DNA from: JAIBCM01 sp041395165
Lineage (GTDB): Bacteria > Verrucomicrobiota > Verrucomicrobiia > JADLBR01 > JAIBCM01
Assembly (NCBI GenBank): GCA_041395165.1
Contig: JAWLBA010000007.1
Span: 1 to 64,000 of the forward strand
Length of the DNA: 64,000 nucleotides
Direction of reading: 5' to 3'
Shown: positions 1-9,539 of the stretch, one piece after another
Layout: every line of letters starts with the position of its first letter
Position numbering within the stretch: position 1 is the stretch's first letter
Position numbers and translations under genes: made by a program
The notes under the pieces: model-generated
Told to the model about the DNA's origin: nothing
The model's input: the letters and a program-made list of their open reading frames with translations, nothing else
Database searches by the model: none

Positions 1-1919
1 CATCGCCAAAATTGGCGCAATGCTTCCATGCGATCTTGATCGTCGGAACTCATTTTTAGCACAGTGGCATATTCGTAGATCATGGCTAAAGGGGAGGTGT
101 CGACATCGATATTTTGTGCTGCTGCCATGCCTTGACGTGCTGTGATTTCAGCGTTTTGCAACATTTTTTCTAGAGCGATGCGGTTGTTTAAAGACCATTT
201 TAAAGAATCTAAATTAAGCGATGCGTTCCAATAAAAATATTTTTCCTTTAAAAGGTCAGTTTCTAGTAATTGATTGATATTAAGAAAGCATTGGGCGACA
301 TCATTAAAGAAAAATGAGGCGGAAGAAGGTGGCGAAGGTTGTGGAGGATGATAAGCTGGGCCAGGAGTGAAGCCGGGTTTGGCAAGTAACGCGCGTGGAA
401 TTTGATGCGTTTCCCATTTTTTTTCCCAGTTGCGTTTGATGCGTTGTAATAAGGTGGTTTGGCTAGCCAAACGAGTGTCCCAAATCAGTGAAGATTGCCA
501 TTGGCTAGCGCGTTGTTTGATTTGGTCAGTAAAAGATTCACCTTGAGCCAGGAGCGCAGGTGTTAATTGATTAAGCCAATCGGTGGCACGATGAGAAAAA
601 GCGGAAAAATCTGTTTTTTTAAAGTTACGTTGAAAAAAAGGGAAGATGTCTCGGAGCTGAGTTTGATAGTTAACATAATAAAAACCGCTCATTAGTAAAA
701 TAGCTGCACGTTTTTTTTCATCTTCGGTTGCGTCTGATTGGGAATGCCACGCTTGTCGGGCAATGGCAAGAGGGCCTTCCAATTTGCTCTGAAGGGTGAG
801 CAACCAGTCATTGCGTTCTGATAAAAATAAGCCGGCGCTTAAGTCGTTTTTGTCCCATTCTTTATCTTGAGTTTTTTGGGTGATATCATCGAGCAGGCTC
901 GCGGTTTGAGTGACAAAAGATTTTAATTGTGCGGAATTTAAGTTGGTTTTGAAAGCTTGAGTCGAGGCGATTTCGCTTGAGGCGTCGGTGAGGAGACGGT
1001 AAGCCGCGTAAACTTGGCCAGCTTGGTAAGCTTGCGAGCCTTGTTCAAAAAGCAACAAAGCACGTTGCCATATAGCTTGCTCCCAAGGAGAAAGTTGTTG
1101 GAGAGCTTGCGTAGAAGGCCAAAGGTTTTTCGTGCGTAACAGTTCGTTAATTTGATTTTGGCAACGTTGCGCCAAAAAACTGAATGAGCTGTTGGGATAG
1201 CGACAAGGTGTGTTGTTCCAATTTGCTGAAGGTAGGCTGTGATCCAATGCTATTTCAGCAGCTTCAGCTAAGTTTTGGGCATAAAAAATTTTTAATTTTA
1301 ATGTTTTAGCTTTAGCTGCGGTGTCTAACAGTTTATTGGGATGAGTGCGATCTAGGCGTTGATTATCGGATAAAATTATTTTTTTTACTCCTGCATTAGC
1401 AGCTAGTTCCATGTGTGATTCAACATTTTGAATGGAGCCGAGCGATTGATCAGGCAGTAGAGTGGCAAGAACTAGTGTGTCTTGAGGATAGTCAACGCCT
1501 GAAGCGGTGGCGAGTAATCCAAGCGCTAGCGCAGCGCAACTTTCTGAATCGATGGTGCCGTTAAGTTCGCTCAAAACCCAATCAGCATTTTGCCAAGATT
1601 GGTGCCATAATATTGCACTGGCGAGGGTAGCGGGCCAAAGTTGTTTGGATAATGATTGTGTGGTTTCAGGAGGCATGGCGCCGTCGAATCGGAAGTTAAT
1701 CGTTTCTGATGCGGTCTCGATTTGAGGATTCCATTGAATATTAAGTTGACCAAGGGAGACACTTGCATTTTTATCAGAAACGAAAAGGGAAATTTTTTGT
1801 TCAAACGGTTCTTCTATTTTTGTAAATAAGGGAAGTGATTTCCCGTGGGCGGAGACAATAAAAGTTAAAAATAGTCCCAGCCATTGGCACGTTCGTTGAT
1901 AAGAAAAATAATTAAACAT
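1..1919 (-). CDS. Exported protein with Lon-like S16 domain (3' end beyond window)
   Basis: The minus strand is open from an ATG at 1919 to the window edge, about 640 codons, so the C-terminus is missing. The N-terminus has a hydrophobic stretch (residues about 8-22) followed by SAHG, consistent with export. Around residues 120-190 the pattern resembles the S16 (Lon) proteolytic domain: a Ser-Cys-Ala-Ala-Leu segment where the nucleophile sits, LGLLATASGV, then AANAGVKKIILSDNQ, which matches the Lon AG-K-ILP-N element. The residue expected to be the catalytic lysine appears to be in a VESH context, so activity is doubtful. The rest is helix-rich with no domain I recognise. It lies 72 bp downstream of the VWA gene on the same strand and probably belongs to the same operon. 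Translation was done by eye. Confidence 0.6.
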   Translation of the reverse strand, partial: MFNYFSYQRTCQWLGLFLTFIVSAHGKSLPLFTKIEEPFEQKISLFVSDKNASVSLGQLNIQWNPQIETASETINFRFDGAMPPETTQSLSKQLWPATLASAILWHQSWQNADWVLSELNGTIDSESCAALALGLLATASGVDYPQDTLVLATLLPDQSLGSIQNVESHMELAANAGVKKIILSDNQRLDRTHPNKLLDTAAKAKTLKLKIFYAQNLAEAAEIALDHSLPSANWNNTPCRYPNSSFSFLAQRCQNQINELLRTKNLWPSTQALQQLSPWEQAIWQRALLLFEQGSQAYQAGQVYAAYRLLTDASSEIASTQAFKTNLNSAQLKSFVTQTASLLDDITQKTQDKEWDKNDLSAGLFLSERNDWLLTLQSKLEGPLAIARQAWHSQSDATEDEKKRAAILLMSGFYYVNYQTQLRDIFPFFQRNFKKTDFSAFSHRATDWLNQLTPALLAQGESFTDQIKQRASQWQSSLIWDTRLASQTTLLQRIKRNWEKKWETHQIPRALLAKPGFTPGPAYHPPQPSPPSSASFFFNDVAQCFLNINQLLETDLLKEKYFYWNASLNLDSLKWSLNNRIALEKMLQNAEITARQGMAAAQNIDVDTSPLAMIYEYATVLKMSSDDQDRMEALRQFWR

Positions 1920-1991
1920 GGAATGATCATTCATTAAGCGATCTGATGACAAAATCAATGAGCAACCCTAGTTCCAGGTTGGATTAATGAG

Positions 1992-3098
1992 TTAGTTTTT
2001 CAAGTTCTTGTCATTGAGTTTTTTGGCGTCAACGACTAGGAGAGCTTGACCACGATTTTTTTTTCTTGCTAATCCCTCTAAAAATTCTTTTTCATTCGGT
2101 TTTTCTGCCGCTGTGAGAAAATAGATAGCATGCAGTCGTACAGGGTCGGTTAAAGTTTTTTGTAAATCCGCTGTTTGTTTCCAAATTTCTTCAGCAGGAA
2201 TTTTTCCGCCTTGAGTTTTGTTGGCGTCTCCATCAGAAATCAGGTAAATAATGTCAGGCTGCATGGCGAAGGCTTGTTCAATGGCCAGATCAGTGCGTGT
2301 ACCGCCCATGCCGTCTTCCAGGAGATCGCCGCCGATGAGGCGCTGTTGTTTTCGCACGCTGGTTTGGGGATCTTCGGAGATGCCTTGAATCCATTTTTTT
2401 GCTTCCGCTTTATTTTGGTCGGTGGAGGGAACCAGTTGCGATTTAAAGGCGAGGGAGCCTCCTTCCCAGATAATAAGACCAAATTGTGTGTTAATACTTA
2501 GGCCATCGATGAGCTTCATAGCTTCTTGTTTAATCATGTAGTAAGGCATTTTGATCATGTTCCCGTTAAGACTTCGTTCGAACATGGTGTTAGAAGCGTC
2601 GACAGCAATAACAATTTTTGCGCCAGTGTCTTTGATGCCGAAAAAACCGACCGAAGAACCGTTGCCTACGCCTGTTAAACCGGCTTTTCCGCCAAAGGAA
2701 CTGGAACCAGATAAGGATAAAACGCCATCGGAGATAACGGCGGATGCATTGAGCGGTAAGGATTGGTCGAGAGGAAGTTTGGGTAAGGGAGGTAAACCCT
2801 TATCCATCATGCGGGCGCTAGTCAGAGGACTGCTAAAGGCTGGAGTAGAAGCAGCTTCTTCAAAGGCGGCTAGAGCCATTTTTTGTTCACGTTCGGGAGA
2901 GGTAATTTTGAATTTTTTCGGTTCGGCAACAAAAGTAGCAGGCGGAGCGATGAGATATTTAGCCACAATGACAGCCCCGGCGATGATACCTGCTAAAACG
3001 TGAGCGCCAAGGCTAATCAAAAGGATAGTGATAAGCATTTTGCGGCGTTTATTTTTTTCGCCTGTGCCTTCCTTAAGCTGATCTATGCTGATTTCCAT
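1992..3098 (-). CDS. Membrane-anchored von Willebrand factor A (VWA) domain protein
   Basis: I place the start at the ATG at 3098 (MEISIDQLKEG); an upstream start would overlap the ExbD gene that ends at 3112. A short cytoplasmic N-terminus (residues 1-20) is followed by one transmembrane helix (about 21-45), a linker rich in Pro, Ser and Gly, and a VWA domain from about residue 155. A degenerate MIDAS motif is visible: IVIAVDASNTM in place of DxSxS, and later LISDGDANKT. VWA domains bind partner proteins, often through a metal ion. The gene follows exbB and two exbD genes with 13 bp spacing, so it is probably an inner-membrane, periplasm-facing component of the same energised complex. That role is inferred from gene order. 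Confidence 0.8.
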   Translation of the reverse strand: MEISIDQLKEGTGEKNKRRKMLITILLISLGAHVLAGIIAGAVIVAKYLIAPPATFVAEPKKFKITSPEREQKMALAAFEEAASTPAFSSPLTSARMMDKGLPPLPKLPLDQSLPLNASAVISDGVLSLSGSSSFGGKAGLTGVGNGSSVGFFGIKDTGAKIVIAVDASNTMFERSLNGNMIKMPYYMIKQEAMKLIDGLSINTQFGLIIWEGGSLAFKSQLVPSTDQNKAEAKKWIQGISEDPQTSVRKQQRLIGGDLLEDGMGGTRTDLAIEQAFAMQPDIIYLISDGDANKTQGGKIPAEEIWKQTADLQKTLTDPVRLHAIYFLTAAEKPNEKEFLEGLARKKNRGQALLVVDAKKLNDKNLKN

Positions 3099-3111
3099 AA
3101 TTTCATAAAAG

Positions 3112-3567
3112 TTATAGGTCAAAATCGTCTTCAGGATCGGAAGCAAATGTGACGCCTTTGATACCTGCCAGGGCACAAGTGTTCATGACGTCGACGATGC
3201 GTTGATGCACCACGCCATCTTCAGGGAAAAGAGTAACTAAAGCTTCGGATTGGTTAGCATCGCTAGCTTCTCTATAACGTTTTAAGGTTTCAAGTAGTTG
3301 AGGAAGTTGCGAATCGTTAGGGTTATCCAAGTTTTGTTCGTTGAGCACGACTTGGCCATTGGCACGAATTTCGATACGTTGCTCATCAGGCAGATCGACT
3401 GATTCTTCTTGTGAAACAGAGCCGGGAAGTTTGGTGCTGACATCGGCTTCGGGTTTTACGGGTTTGGAAGTAAGGATGTAGAAGAAAAGCAGCAAGAAAC
3501 AAACGTCAATCATCGGAGCAATTTGAAGTTCGACTTGCGGATGTTCAGTTTTTTTAGGAGTTGCCAT
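3112..3567 (-). CDS. ExbD/TolR family biopolymer transport protein (second copy)
   Basis: The start is taken at MATPKKTEHPQ (3567); a longer start would overlap the upstream exbD copy. It has the family layout: a short cytoplasmic N-terminus, one transmembrane helix at about residues 18-38 with the proton-carrying aspartate in IAPMIDVCFLLLFF, and a periplasmic domain of about 110 residues. The family works with ExbB/TolQ to turn proton flow into movement of a periplasmic or outer-membrane partner. It lies between the first exbD (3572-4000) and the VWA gene in a tight minus-strand operon. A pair of different ExbD proteins suggests a heteromeric stator, which is inference. Confidence 0.88.
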   Translation of the reverse strand: MATPKKTEHPQVELQIAPMIDVCFLLLFFYILTSKPVKPEADVSTKLPGSVSQEESVDLPDEQRIEIRANGQVVLNEQNLDNPNDSQLPQLLETLKRYREASDANQSEALVTLFPEDGVVHQRIVDVMNTCALAGIKGVTFASDPEDDFDL

Positions 3568-3571
3568 AATT

Positions 3572-4000
3572 TTAATGTTGAGTGGTTCCAAAGATGACTT
3601 GAATGGCGCCGGCTTCTGCAGCGGCTTTCATGACGTCTTTGATTTGTTTTGCAGGGGTTTTGGCATCAGCTCGCACGTAAATAATAAGCGGGGGAACATC
3701 GATAAGGCGTTGTTTGAGATAGGCTTTAAGTTCGCGCATATCCATTTTGCGTTCACTAGCGAAATATTGTCCTTGTTCATCAATATTAACAACATCGCGC
3801 CCACTTAAATCTTCCGGCACAACCGCGGCTTGAGCACGGGGTAAATTGATGTTCATGAGTTTTTGGCTTTTCGTTAGTTTGCCAGAGAGCATGAAGAAAA
3901 AGAGTAGGAGCATGGTGACGTCGATCATGGGCGCAATTTGAAGCCCCACTTCTTCGTGAGTCACTTTTCGCGGACGTTTGCGTTGGATTTGCTCTGCCAT
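3572..4000 (-). CDS. ExbD/TolR family biopolymer transport protein (first copy)
   Basis: A 142-residue protein with a basic N-terminus (QRKRPRKV), one transmembrane helix holding the conserved aspartate (IAPMIDVTMLLLFFFML) and a periplasmic domain ending in a predicted alpha/beta fold (PLIIYVRADAKTP, then KAAAEAGAIQVIFGT). Its length is normal for ExbD. The next copy starts 5 bp beyond its stop, which suggests translational coupling. The ExbB partner lies 49 bp upstream. The two ExbD copies differ clearly in sequence outside the membrane helix, so this is an old duplication rather than a recent repeat. Confidence 0.9.
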   Translation of the reverse strand: MAEQIQRKRPRKVTHEEVGLQIAPMIDVTMLLLFFFMLSGKLTKSQKLMNINLPRAQAAVVPEDLSGRDVVNIDEQGQYFASERKMDMRELKAYLKQRLIDVPPLIIYVRADAKTPAKQIKDVMKAAAEAGAIQVIFGTTQH

Positions 4001-4049
4001 AATTTAATTTTTGACTACTCTATTTAGACGTCATTAGATTGCATTTGAT

Positions 4050-4859
4050 TTAAGATTGGAAATCGGGTCCTACGGGTAAGGTGCTGCCATCATTTTCTCC
4101 TGCTGCAACGGCTGCAGCGGCTAAACCTTCCATGGTGACTTCACCTGTGAATAGATCAAGCATAGTGGAGACGGCTTTGTGTACGTCGACCATTAAGGCT
4201 TGAGCTTTACCACGGAAGAAGAAGTAAAGGAACATGGATGGGATCGCGAGCATCAAACCGCCCGCAGTCGCCACGAGCGCTTCACCAATACCGCCCGCCA
4301 GATCGGTGGCTTCGGCTTTACCGGCAGTCAACGCACTAAAGGAGTTAATCATACCGCTTACCGTTCCTAACAACCCGATCATGGGCGCCATAACGGCAAG
4401 GGTGTTGAGGTAGGTGATGAGCACTTGCACTTTGGTTTCTTCATGGTAGACGGCATCAGCTACAGCGTTTTCCATGGCAGCTTTGTTAAACATATCTCTT
4501 TCAAAGTTTGCTTTAGTTAAAGCAGAGGTCAGTGTGTGGGCTAATGGACCCGGATTTTCTTTACAAATTTGAAAGGCGTTAGGGATGTTGCGTTGGCTCA
4601 TGGTTAAGTTTAGTTGGTTGATGACGTTATCGGGCAGGATTTTTTTTCTGCGTAATTGTAATCCTAAAAATCCGCCTAAAGCTACGCAACCGACTGAACA
4701 AAGCGCGATGACGTGCATGATCGGACCGCCTTCATGATAAAGGTCGAGCAAGCTTTTGCTGGATTCAACCTTAGGCGCGGCCCAGGTCGATTGCAGGCCG
4801 AATGTGAGCCATGTCACAAGGATGAAGCCAATATAATAAAGAGGTTTTAATGTTTTCAT
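4050..4859 (-). CDS. MotA/TolQ/ExbB proton channel family protein
   Basis: A 269-residue protein starting at ATG 4859. Residues 1-28 look like a cleavable signal (hydrophobic core ending TWAA), which is common in long ExbB variants. Three transmembrane helices follow: about 48-68, 150-175 (LNTLAVMAPMIGLLGTVSGM) and 190-215 (ALVATAGGLMLAIPSMFLYFFF). The last two are the conserved MotA_ExbB core that surrounds the ExbD helix and carries protons. The gene sits between a TPR gene (6 bp upstream) and two exbD genes. No TonB or TolA homolog was seen nearby, so the energised partner is unknown; the VWA or TPR proteins are candidates. Confidence 0.9.
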   Translation of the reverse strand: MKTLKPLYYIGFILVTWLTFGLQSTWAAPKVESSKSLLDLYHEGGPIMHVIALCSVGCVALGGFLGLQLRRKKILPDNVINQLNLTMSQRNIPNAFQICKENPGPLAHTLTSALTKANFERDMFNKAAMENAVADAVYHEETKVQVLITYLNTLAVMAPMIGLLGTVSGMINSFSALTAGKAEATDLAGGIGEALVATAGGLMLAIPSMFLYFFFRGKAQALMVDVHKAVSTMLDLFTGEVTMEGLAAAAVAAGENDGSTLPVGPDFQS

Positions 4860-4864
4860 AGAGG

Positions 4865-5744
4865 TTATTGGGTTGTGGTTTCTTTTTCTTCGTTTTGTTC
4901 TTCTTTCTCTTCAGTTTTCACTAAAGGTTTTAACTCTTTTAGCTTGGTTTGAGCGCGTGCAAAGACGGAACTTTGTGGATAATCGGCAATGATATCCTGC
5001 AACACTCTAACGGCTGCTGAAAGATTGGTTTCTGCCAGATAGACGCGTGATGCGCCCCATAACCCGCGTCCGACTTCTTCTTTGAGGGTTGGGTTGAATA
5101 CGCGGTTATAAAGAAAATGATCTAAGGCAGCGGGATAATTAGTGCGACCTACCAACTTCGCCTAGCACTAATTGTATAAAGGCGACGATGGAAGAGTCTT
5201 TAGACTGTTCTTCCATTTGTTTCGCCATGACCATGGCTTCTTCGAAGCGATTGAGACCGGCCAAACATTTGACTTTCAATGGAGCGACAAGAAATTTTCT
5301 TTTTTGATCCCAGTCTTGGGCTTCAATTTGTTCCACCGCTTTGAGCGCTTCGTCGAATTGTTTTAAGTCGATTAAGGTTTCAGCACGGGCAAATAAAACT
5401 TCGCCTGCAGGAGATTCTGGAATGGAAAGAAACGATTGCCAAAATTTCCAAAGAGGATCGAGAGCTGTCAAACGCGCTGCTGGATCGGTAGGTAGTTTGG
5501 AACGATCGAAAGTGGTTTCAAAAACAATTTTTTCGATTTGATCTAAATTGTAAGCGCTTTCGGCTTTACCACCTCGAAATTCGACTTGAATATAAACTTT
5601 ATTTTTTTCGGCCCGCAAAACTTTTCCTTCAATTTCATCTAAAGTTTTTAAAACTACGAGATCTGCTGCATGAATAGAGGGTAACCCTGCAACAGTCATG
5701 AGACCTAACACAAAACCGAGCTGAAAAAATTTCTGTGTTTTCAT
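4865..5744 (-). pseudogene. Exported TPR-type protein, frameshifted near residue 198
   Basis: The first frame starts at 5744 with a signal peptide (MKTQKFFQLGFVLGLMTVAG) and an SMP-like beta segment (LKTLDEIEGKVLRAEKNKVYIQV), then helical TPR-like repeats. It ends shortly after LVLGEVGRSH. The next frame continues the same repeat pattern (VGRTNYPAALDHFLYN) to 4865, ending in a Glu/Lys-rich tail. The two frames join around 5145-5155 and together give about 290 residues. The start overlaps the stop of the 932-residue TPR gene by 4 bp (ATGA), so the two are translationally coupled. The break may be real or a consensus indel. It is likely a periplasmic partner of the ExbB/ExbD complex. Confidence 0.7.
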
Positions 5745-8539
5745 GAAGAGGTGGGTTTGGGTTCTGAAGTCGGGTTGAGATTGGCACCTGGTTTTAGTTC
5801 AGCGAGCCTTTGTTGAGCTGCTTTATATTCTTCAAAACTTGCCAAATCGGCTTCTTTTAAGAAAGCTTCATACGTTTCAATGGCTTGAGGTTTTAATTGT
5901 AAACTCTCTAGCGCTTTGCCTCGAGCTAAGTAAGCTTTTGATACCCAGTCACGATAGCGACCATACAGAATGTAAATGCGTTCGTAATATGCACAGGCTT
6001 CTTTCGCTTTGCCAGTTTGCTCGTTGAGTTGGCCAAGCTGATAAAGCGCTTGCACCCAAGGTTTGCCTTTGGCAGCAGGGGTTTCTAAGATTTTTTCCAG
6101 AGTTGTAATGGCTTCTGGAAAACGTTTTTGGCTTTTGTAAATTTCCACTTTGGATTCTAAGATTTTTGGCAGAAGAATGGAGGATCCCGATTCAGCTTCA
6201 AAGCGGTCAAACATAGTGAGCGCTTTGGTTTGATCTCCCTTTGCTAGGGCAATGAGACCTAAACCTGCCAGAGCACGATCGGTAAAACGAGTTTTTTTAG
6301 GAGCGTTAGCTAGGATATTCAAATAAGTTTCGGCTTCAGCGTAACGTTTTTCGGTGACTAACAATTCTCCAAGGTCGATGCAGAGCCGTTGGGAAAGCTG
6401 TTCCGGTTTAAAGCGATCGGGACGGGCTAATTCTAAAAGCGCAAGGCGGGCTTGGTCTGGGTTGGAGCGGCGTTGTAGTTGGGCCATGAGCCAGAGATAG
6501 CGTGCGGCTTGTATGGGTTTGCCAGCAGCTAGCAAATCGTCTTTGCCTTTTTGCAGTTCGCTGATCAGGGCGGCTTTATCGTCGACGGTAGGGAAAAGTT
6601 TGGCGTAGCCGATGAAAAGGTCTTCAACAAAATTGCTCTTAAGATCAGAACCATATTTTTCCAGTGCGAGTCGGTAAAAACGGCGTGCATCTTCAATTTG
6701 ATCGAGTTGGCGCAGACCCCAACCGGTCCAGTGGTAAGCTTCGACAACGCGACCGCTGTTTGGGTTTTTGTCGATAAATTTTTTGAAATGGTCGACCATT
6801 TTTTCGTATTGTTCGGTGAGTCGAAGCGCTTTACCGATTTGGAATTGAGCATATTCGTAAAGTCGTTCGCTGGCTGGGCCGACTTCGCTAAACATTTTGA
6901 TGCCTTCATCGGGATAGCCCTCCGCAAACCAAGCGTCACCTGCTAGAGCGCGCACTTCATCAGTGAGCGGGTTTTGAGGATAGGTTTTTACCCAATCCAT
7001 AAGTTTTTTGCGCGCTTCTTCATATTTTTTTTCTCCGTAGTCAGCTGCTGCCATACGATAGATGGCTTCTTCTTTGAAGGTGCCTTGGGGATATTCTTTA
7101 AGATAAAGGTTAAATCGTGTGCGAATTTCAGGGTAGTTTTTAGCGAAAACCGCAGTCATGGCGTTCCAATAGAGATTATTTTCTGCTAAGGGACTTTTCG
7201 GGAATTGTTGCCGAAAACGGGCAAAAAAATCGGTGGCTTCTTGATATTTTTCCAGAAAAAGCGCGCTGTAACCCGCTAAAAATAAAACGCGATCCGCTTG
7301 CTGAAATTGGGGGTAAAGTTTGGTGTGTTTGGTGAAAACGTTATAGGCATCTTCGAAGCGATTATTATTAAGATAAGCTTCGCCTTCGAGGTAAGCGGCT
7401 TGGGGTGCGCGTGAGTCGTTGGGGTAGCGTTTGATGAAAGAGGCAACGAGTTCTTGAACTTTGTCCCAACGCTGTAATTCTACAGCCGCTAGGATGGCAA
7501 GATAATGACCGACAATGACGGGTTCAGAGCGGGGTTGGGTTTCCGCTACCGCTATGGCAGCGAGGTAGCCTTCTCCTGGACGTTCACATTGTAGGGCGCA
7601 TTGTGCGACACGCAAGTGGCGGTTGAGATCGAAAGTTTCCATTTTGGTCAGATTTTCTTTTTCTCTCAACAAGCCATCTTTCATTTGTTGCAACTGCAGC
7701 GACTTGACGCTGAGCCCTCTAGCATAATGGGTAAGTTGTTTTTCGACATCAGCTAGTAGTTTTTCTTGTTTATCTAAAATTTGTGCTTTGAGTGGGATGA
7801 ACAGGTAGCAGCGATAGGCTTTATTGTATTCTCCGTCTTCATAAAAATCGTCGCCTAGTTGCATGGCTTGTAGGGCAAGAAGAGCTTGCTGACGGATAGG
7901 CTCAGGTTTAGCGCGCAAAATTTCTAGCACAGCGAGGGCCCCATCAAGATCGCGACTTTCAAGTAGGCTTTGTAAGCGCATGAGCATGGCGCGTTCGGCG
8001 GTTAAAGGGTCGCGCGTTTTACTGGCGATTTCGAAAAGTGCGGCGGCTTCTTTATATTTTTTTTCTTGGAACTGCGAATTAGCCATTAGCATTTGCGCTT
8101 CGGAAATTTGCGGCGTGTTAGGATAATTTTTTAAGAAAGTTTCAAAGGCGCTAATAGCTTCGTTGAATTTTCCTTGTTGGTAGCGGGATAATCCTAACCA
8201 AAAGGACATATCAGGCACCGCTTTGCCTTGGGGATATTCTTTGAGGTAGGTTTCGATGATGGGTTCAGCTGCTTCAGGTTTTTGGATCTGCAAATAAGAC
8301 GCAGCAAGAAGAGGGTAAACTTCGGGTTTTACTTTTTGTGCTTCGGGGCTGGAGCCGTAAGAGGCTAAAAAGTTTTCGTAAATTTTGGCTGCTTCAGGAA
8401 AATTCCCAGCATTAAAAGCGCTGGAACCGCGTTGCAAGAGATCATCCGCTGTGCCGGTGCCAGCCTGATCTTGTGCAGGCGCCAGAGAGGAAATTATCCC
8501 TAACGCTACCATCATTACGAAACGCCGTATGCACCTCAC
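5741..8539 (-). CDS. Large exported tetratricopeptide-repeat protein
   Basis: A 932-residue protein with a signal peptide (hydrophobic residues about 8-22, ending SSLAPA) and then at least a dozen TPR-like helical pairs across nearly the whole length. Repeats of the form A-x-x-x-Y-x-x-F-L-x-x-Y-P are visible, as in YgbF/BamD-type outer-membrane lipoproteins, but there is no lipobox cysteine. TPR arrays scaffold protein complexes. It is the first gene of the minus-strand operon leading to exbB, two exbD, VWA and S16. It probably lies in the periplasm and links the energised complex to the outer envelope, which is inference. The C-terminus is Pro/Ser/Thr-rich. Confidence 0.85.
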   Translation of the reverse strand: MRCIRRFVMMVALGIISSLAPAQDQAGTGTADDLLQRGSSAFNAGNFPEAAKIYENFLASYGSSPEAQKVKPEVYPLLAASYLQIQKPEAAEPIIETYLKEYPQGKAVPDMSFWLGLSRYQQGKFNEAISAFETFLKNYPNTPQISEAQMLMANSQFQEKKYKEAAALFEIASKTRDPLTAERAMLMRLQSLLESRDLDGALAVLEILRAKPEPIRQQALLALQAMQLGDDFYEDGEYNKAYRCYLFIPLKAQILDKQEKLLADVEKQLTHYARGLSVKSLQLQQMKDGLLREKENLTKMETFDLNRHLRVAQCALQCERPGEGYLAAIAVAETQPRSEPVIVGHYLAILAAVELQRWDKVQELVASFIKRYPNDSRAPQAAYLEGEAYLNNNRFEDAYNVFTKHTKLYPQFQQADRVLFLAGYSALFLEKYQEATDFFARFRQQFPKSPLAENNLYWNAMTAVFAKNYPEIRTRFNLYLKEYPQGTFKEEAIYRMAAADYGEKKYEEARKKLMDWVKTYPQNPLTDEVRALAGDAWFAEGYPDEGIKMFSEVGPASERLYEYAQFQIGKALRLTEQYEKMVDHFKKFIDKNPNSGRVVEAYHWTGWGLRQLDQIEDARRFYRLALEKYGSDLKSNFVEDLFIGYAKLFPTVDDKAALISELQKGKDDLLAAGKPIQAARYLWLMAQLQRRSNPDQARLALLELARPDRFKPEQLSQRLCIDLGELLVTEKRYAEAETYLNILANAPKKTRFTDRALAGLGLIALAKGDQTKALTMFDRFEAESGSSILLPKILESKVEIYKSQKRFPEAITTLEKILETPAAKGKPWVQALYQLGQLNEQTGKAKEACAYYERIYILYGRYRDWVSKAYLARGKALESLQLKPQAIETYEAFLKEADLASFEEYKAAQQRLAELKPGANLNPTSEPKPTSS

Positions 8540-8632
8540 TCTTTAAGTTTAATTTTGATAAAGAAAAAGACAAGGGAAATTCGATGAAAAAATTTATTGT
8601 TATTTTTTTTTGATGGTAAATAATAAATCATT

Positions 8633-9214
8633 ATGAGTGAACCAACTGTTTCTAATCCAAAATTGACCCCAGAACAGCAAAAAACGTATGAAGCTTTTTT
8701 GGAAATTTTCAAAGAGATTGATAATGAAGTCAAAAAGGTGAAGGATCATCCCTTGGTTAAAGGGTTAACCTCTCCTACTTCCACTGAAGGTTGTCGAACT
8801 TCGGTTGAGCTTCAAAGTCATGAAGTAGCGTTTGATTGGGAACATACGTCTATCCGAATCACGCCAAAGGATGAAAAGTATAAAGACGATCCTCGCTTTA
8901 TGCAAGGATTGATGAAAATGGCAAACATATGCTACGATGAGCTGGGCCATCATCTCTCGTTCATTTGGTTGAGTTGAATCGTCCAAGATGTGGGTCACTC
9001 ATCCGGTCAGATTCCTATGGGTTACAAGTTGTGCAAAAGAGGCAGAGGTCGTGATACTGTTTTAGCTAAGGATGGAAATTATCGAGATGACTTGGATTAT
9101 GATCTATTTCCTGCGAGAACTGAAACAGACTTGTTGGTACAAAGCGGATGGCACAACTCTAATTCTTATGTTTCTGGTTTAATTGATGCACCTTTTGGAT
9201 TACTAAGTCATTAA
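8633..9214 (+). pseudogene. Unrecognised gene interrupted by an in-frame TGA
   Basis: A 114-residue reading frame from ATG 8633 (MSEPTVSNPKLTPEQQ) stops at TGA 8975-8977. The same frame then stays open to 9214 (IVQDVGHSSGQIPMGYK and onward), giving 193 codons in total. Continuity of frame suggests one gene inactivated by a point change, for example CGA to TGA. The first part is charged and helical; the second part is rich in polar residues and Gly. I do not recognise the family. It lies divergently from the TPR operon and upstream of a ruined nuoH, so it fits a decaying tract. Alternatively the two parts are unrelated short ORFs. Confidence 0.5.
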
Positions 9215-9539
9215 TCAAAGAGTCGCATCCGGGATGGGATAAACCGGTGCCGGCATCAAATTTTGTGAAGATAGATCGGCAAACCTATTTTAAAATGTGT
9301 CAGCCATATGGCTGATAAGGTAGAAAGAAGCAGCGCTCTTTTTCTGATCAGAAAGAAATGAGCAGATGTGGAGAGATTTAGAACAAGGGCCAAATCAATC
9401 CAACTATTCTGAAGAAGCCTAACCAAGATTTAATGCCACCTGGAAAGGTAAAATCCCAATCGCTGCCACCGTCTCCAGGTTTAAGTATTGTTTCTTTTCG
9501 AAAGACGTTAAAATTTTTGAAGGTTCTCGTTTTTATATG
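9215..9539 (+). other. Intergenic, no recognisable gene
   Basis: All frames carry frequent stops. Short open pieces can be read but none matches a family I know. Because it joins a broken ORF and a broken nuoH, it may be the remains of further coding sequence. Confidence 0.4.

Noticed and set aside
6551..6946. Long open frames on the plus strand opposite the large TPR gene
   Set aside because: They lack family likeness and ribosome-binding sites and are shadows of the coding strand.
8633..9214. TGA read as selenocysteine or tryptophan
   Set aside because: Many intact genes in the window end in TGA, so the standard code applies, and no selenocysteine element or conserved redox context is seen around 8975.
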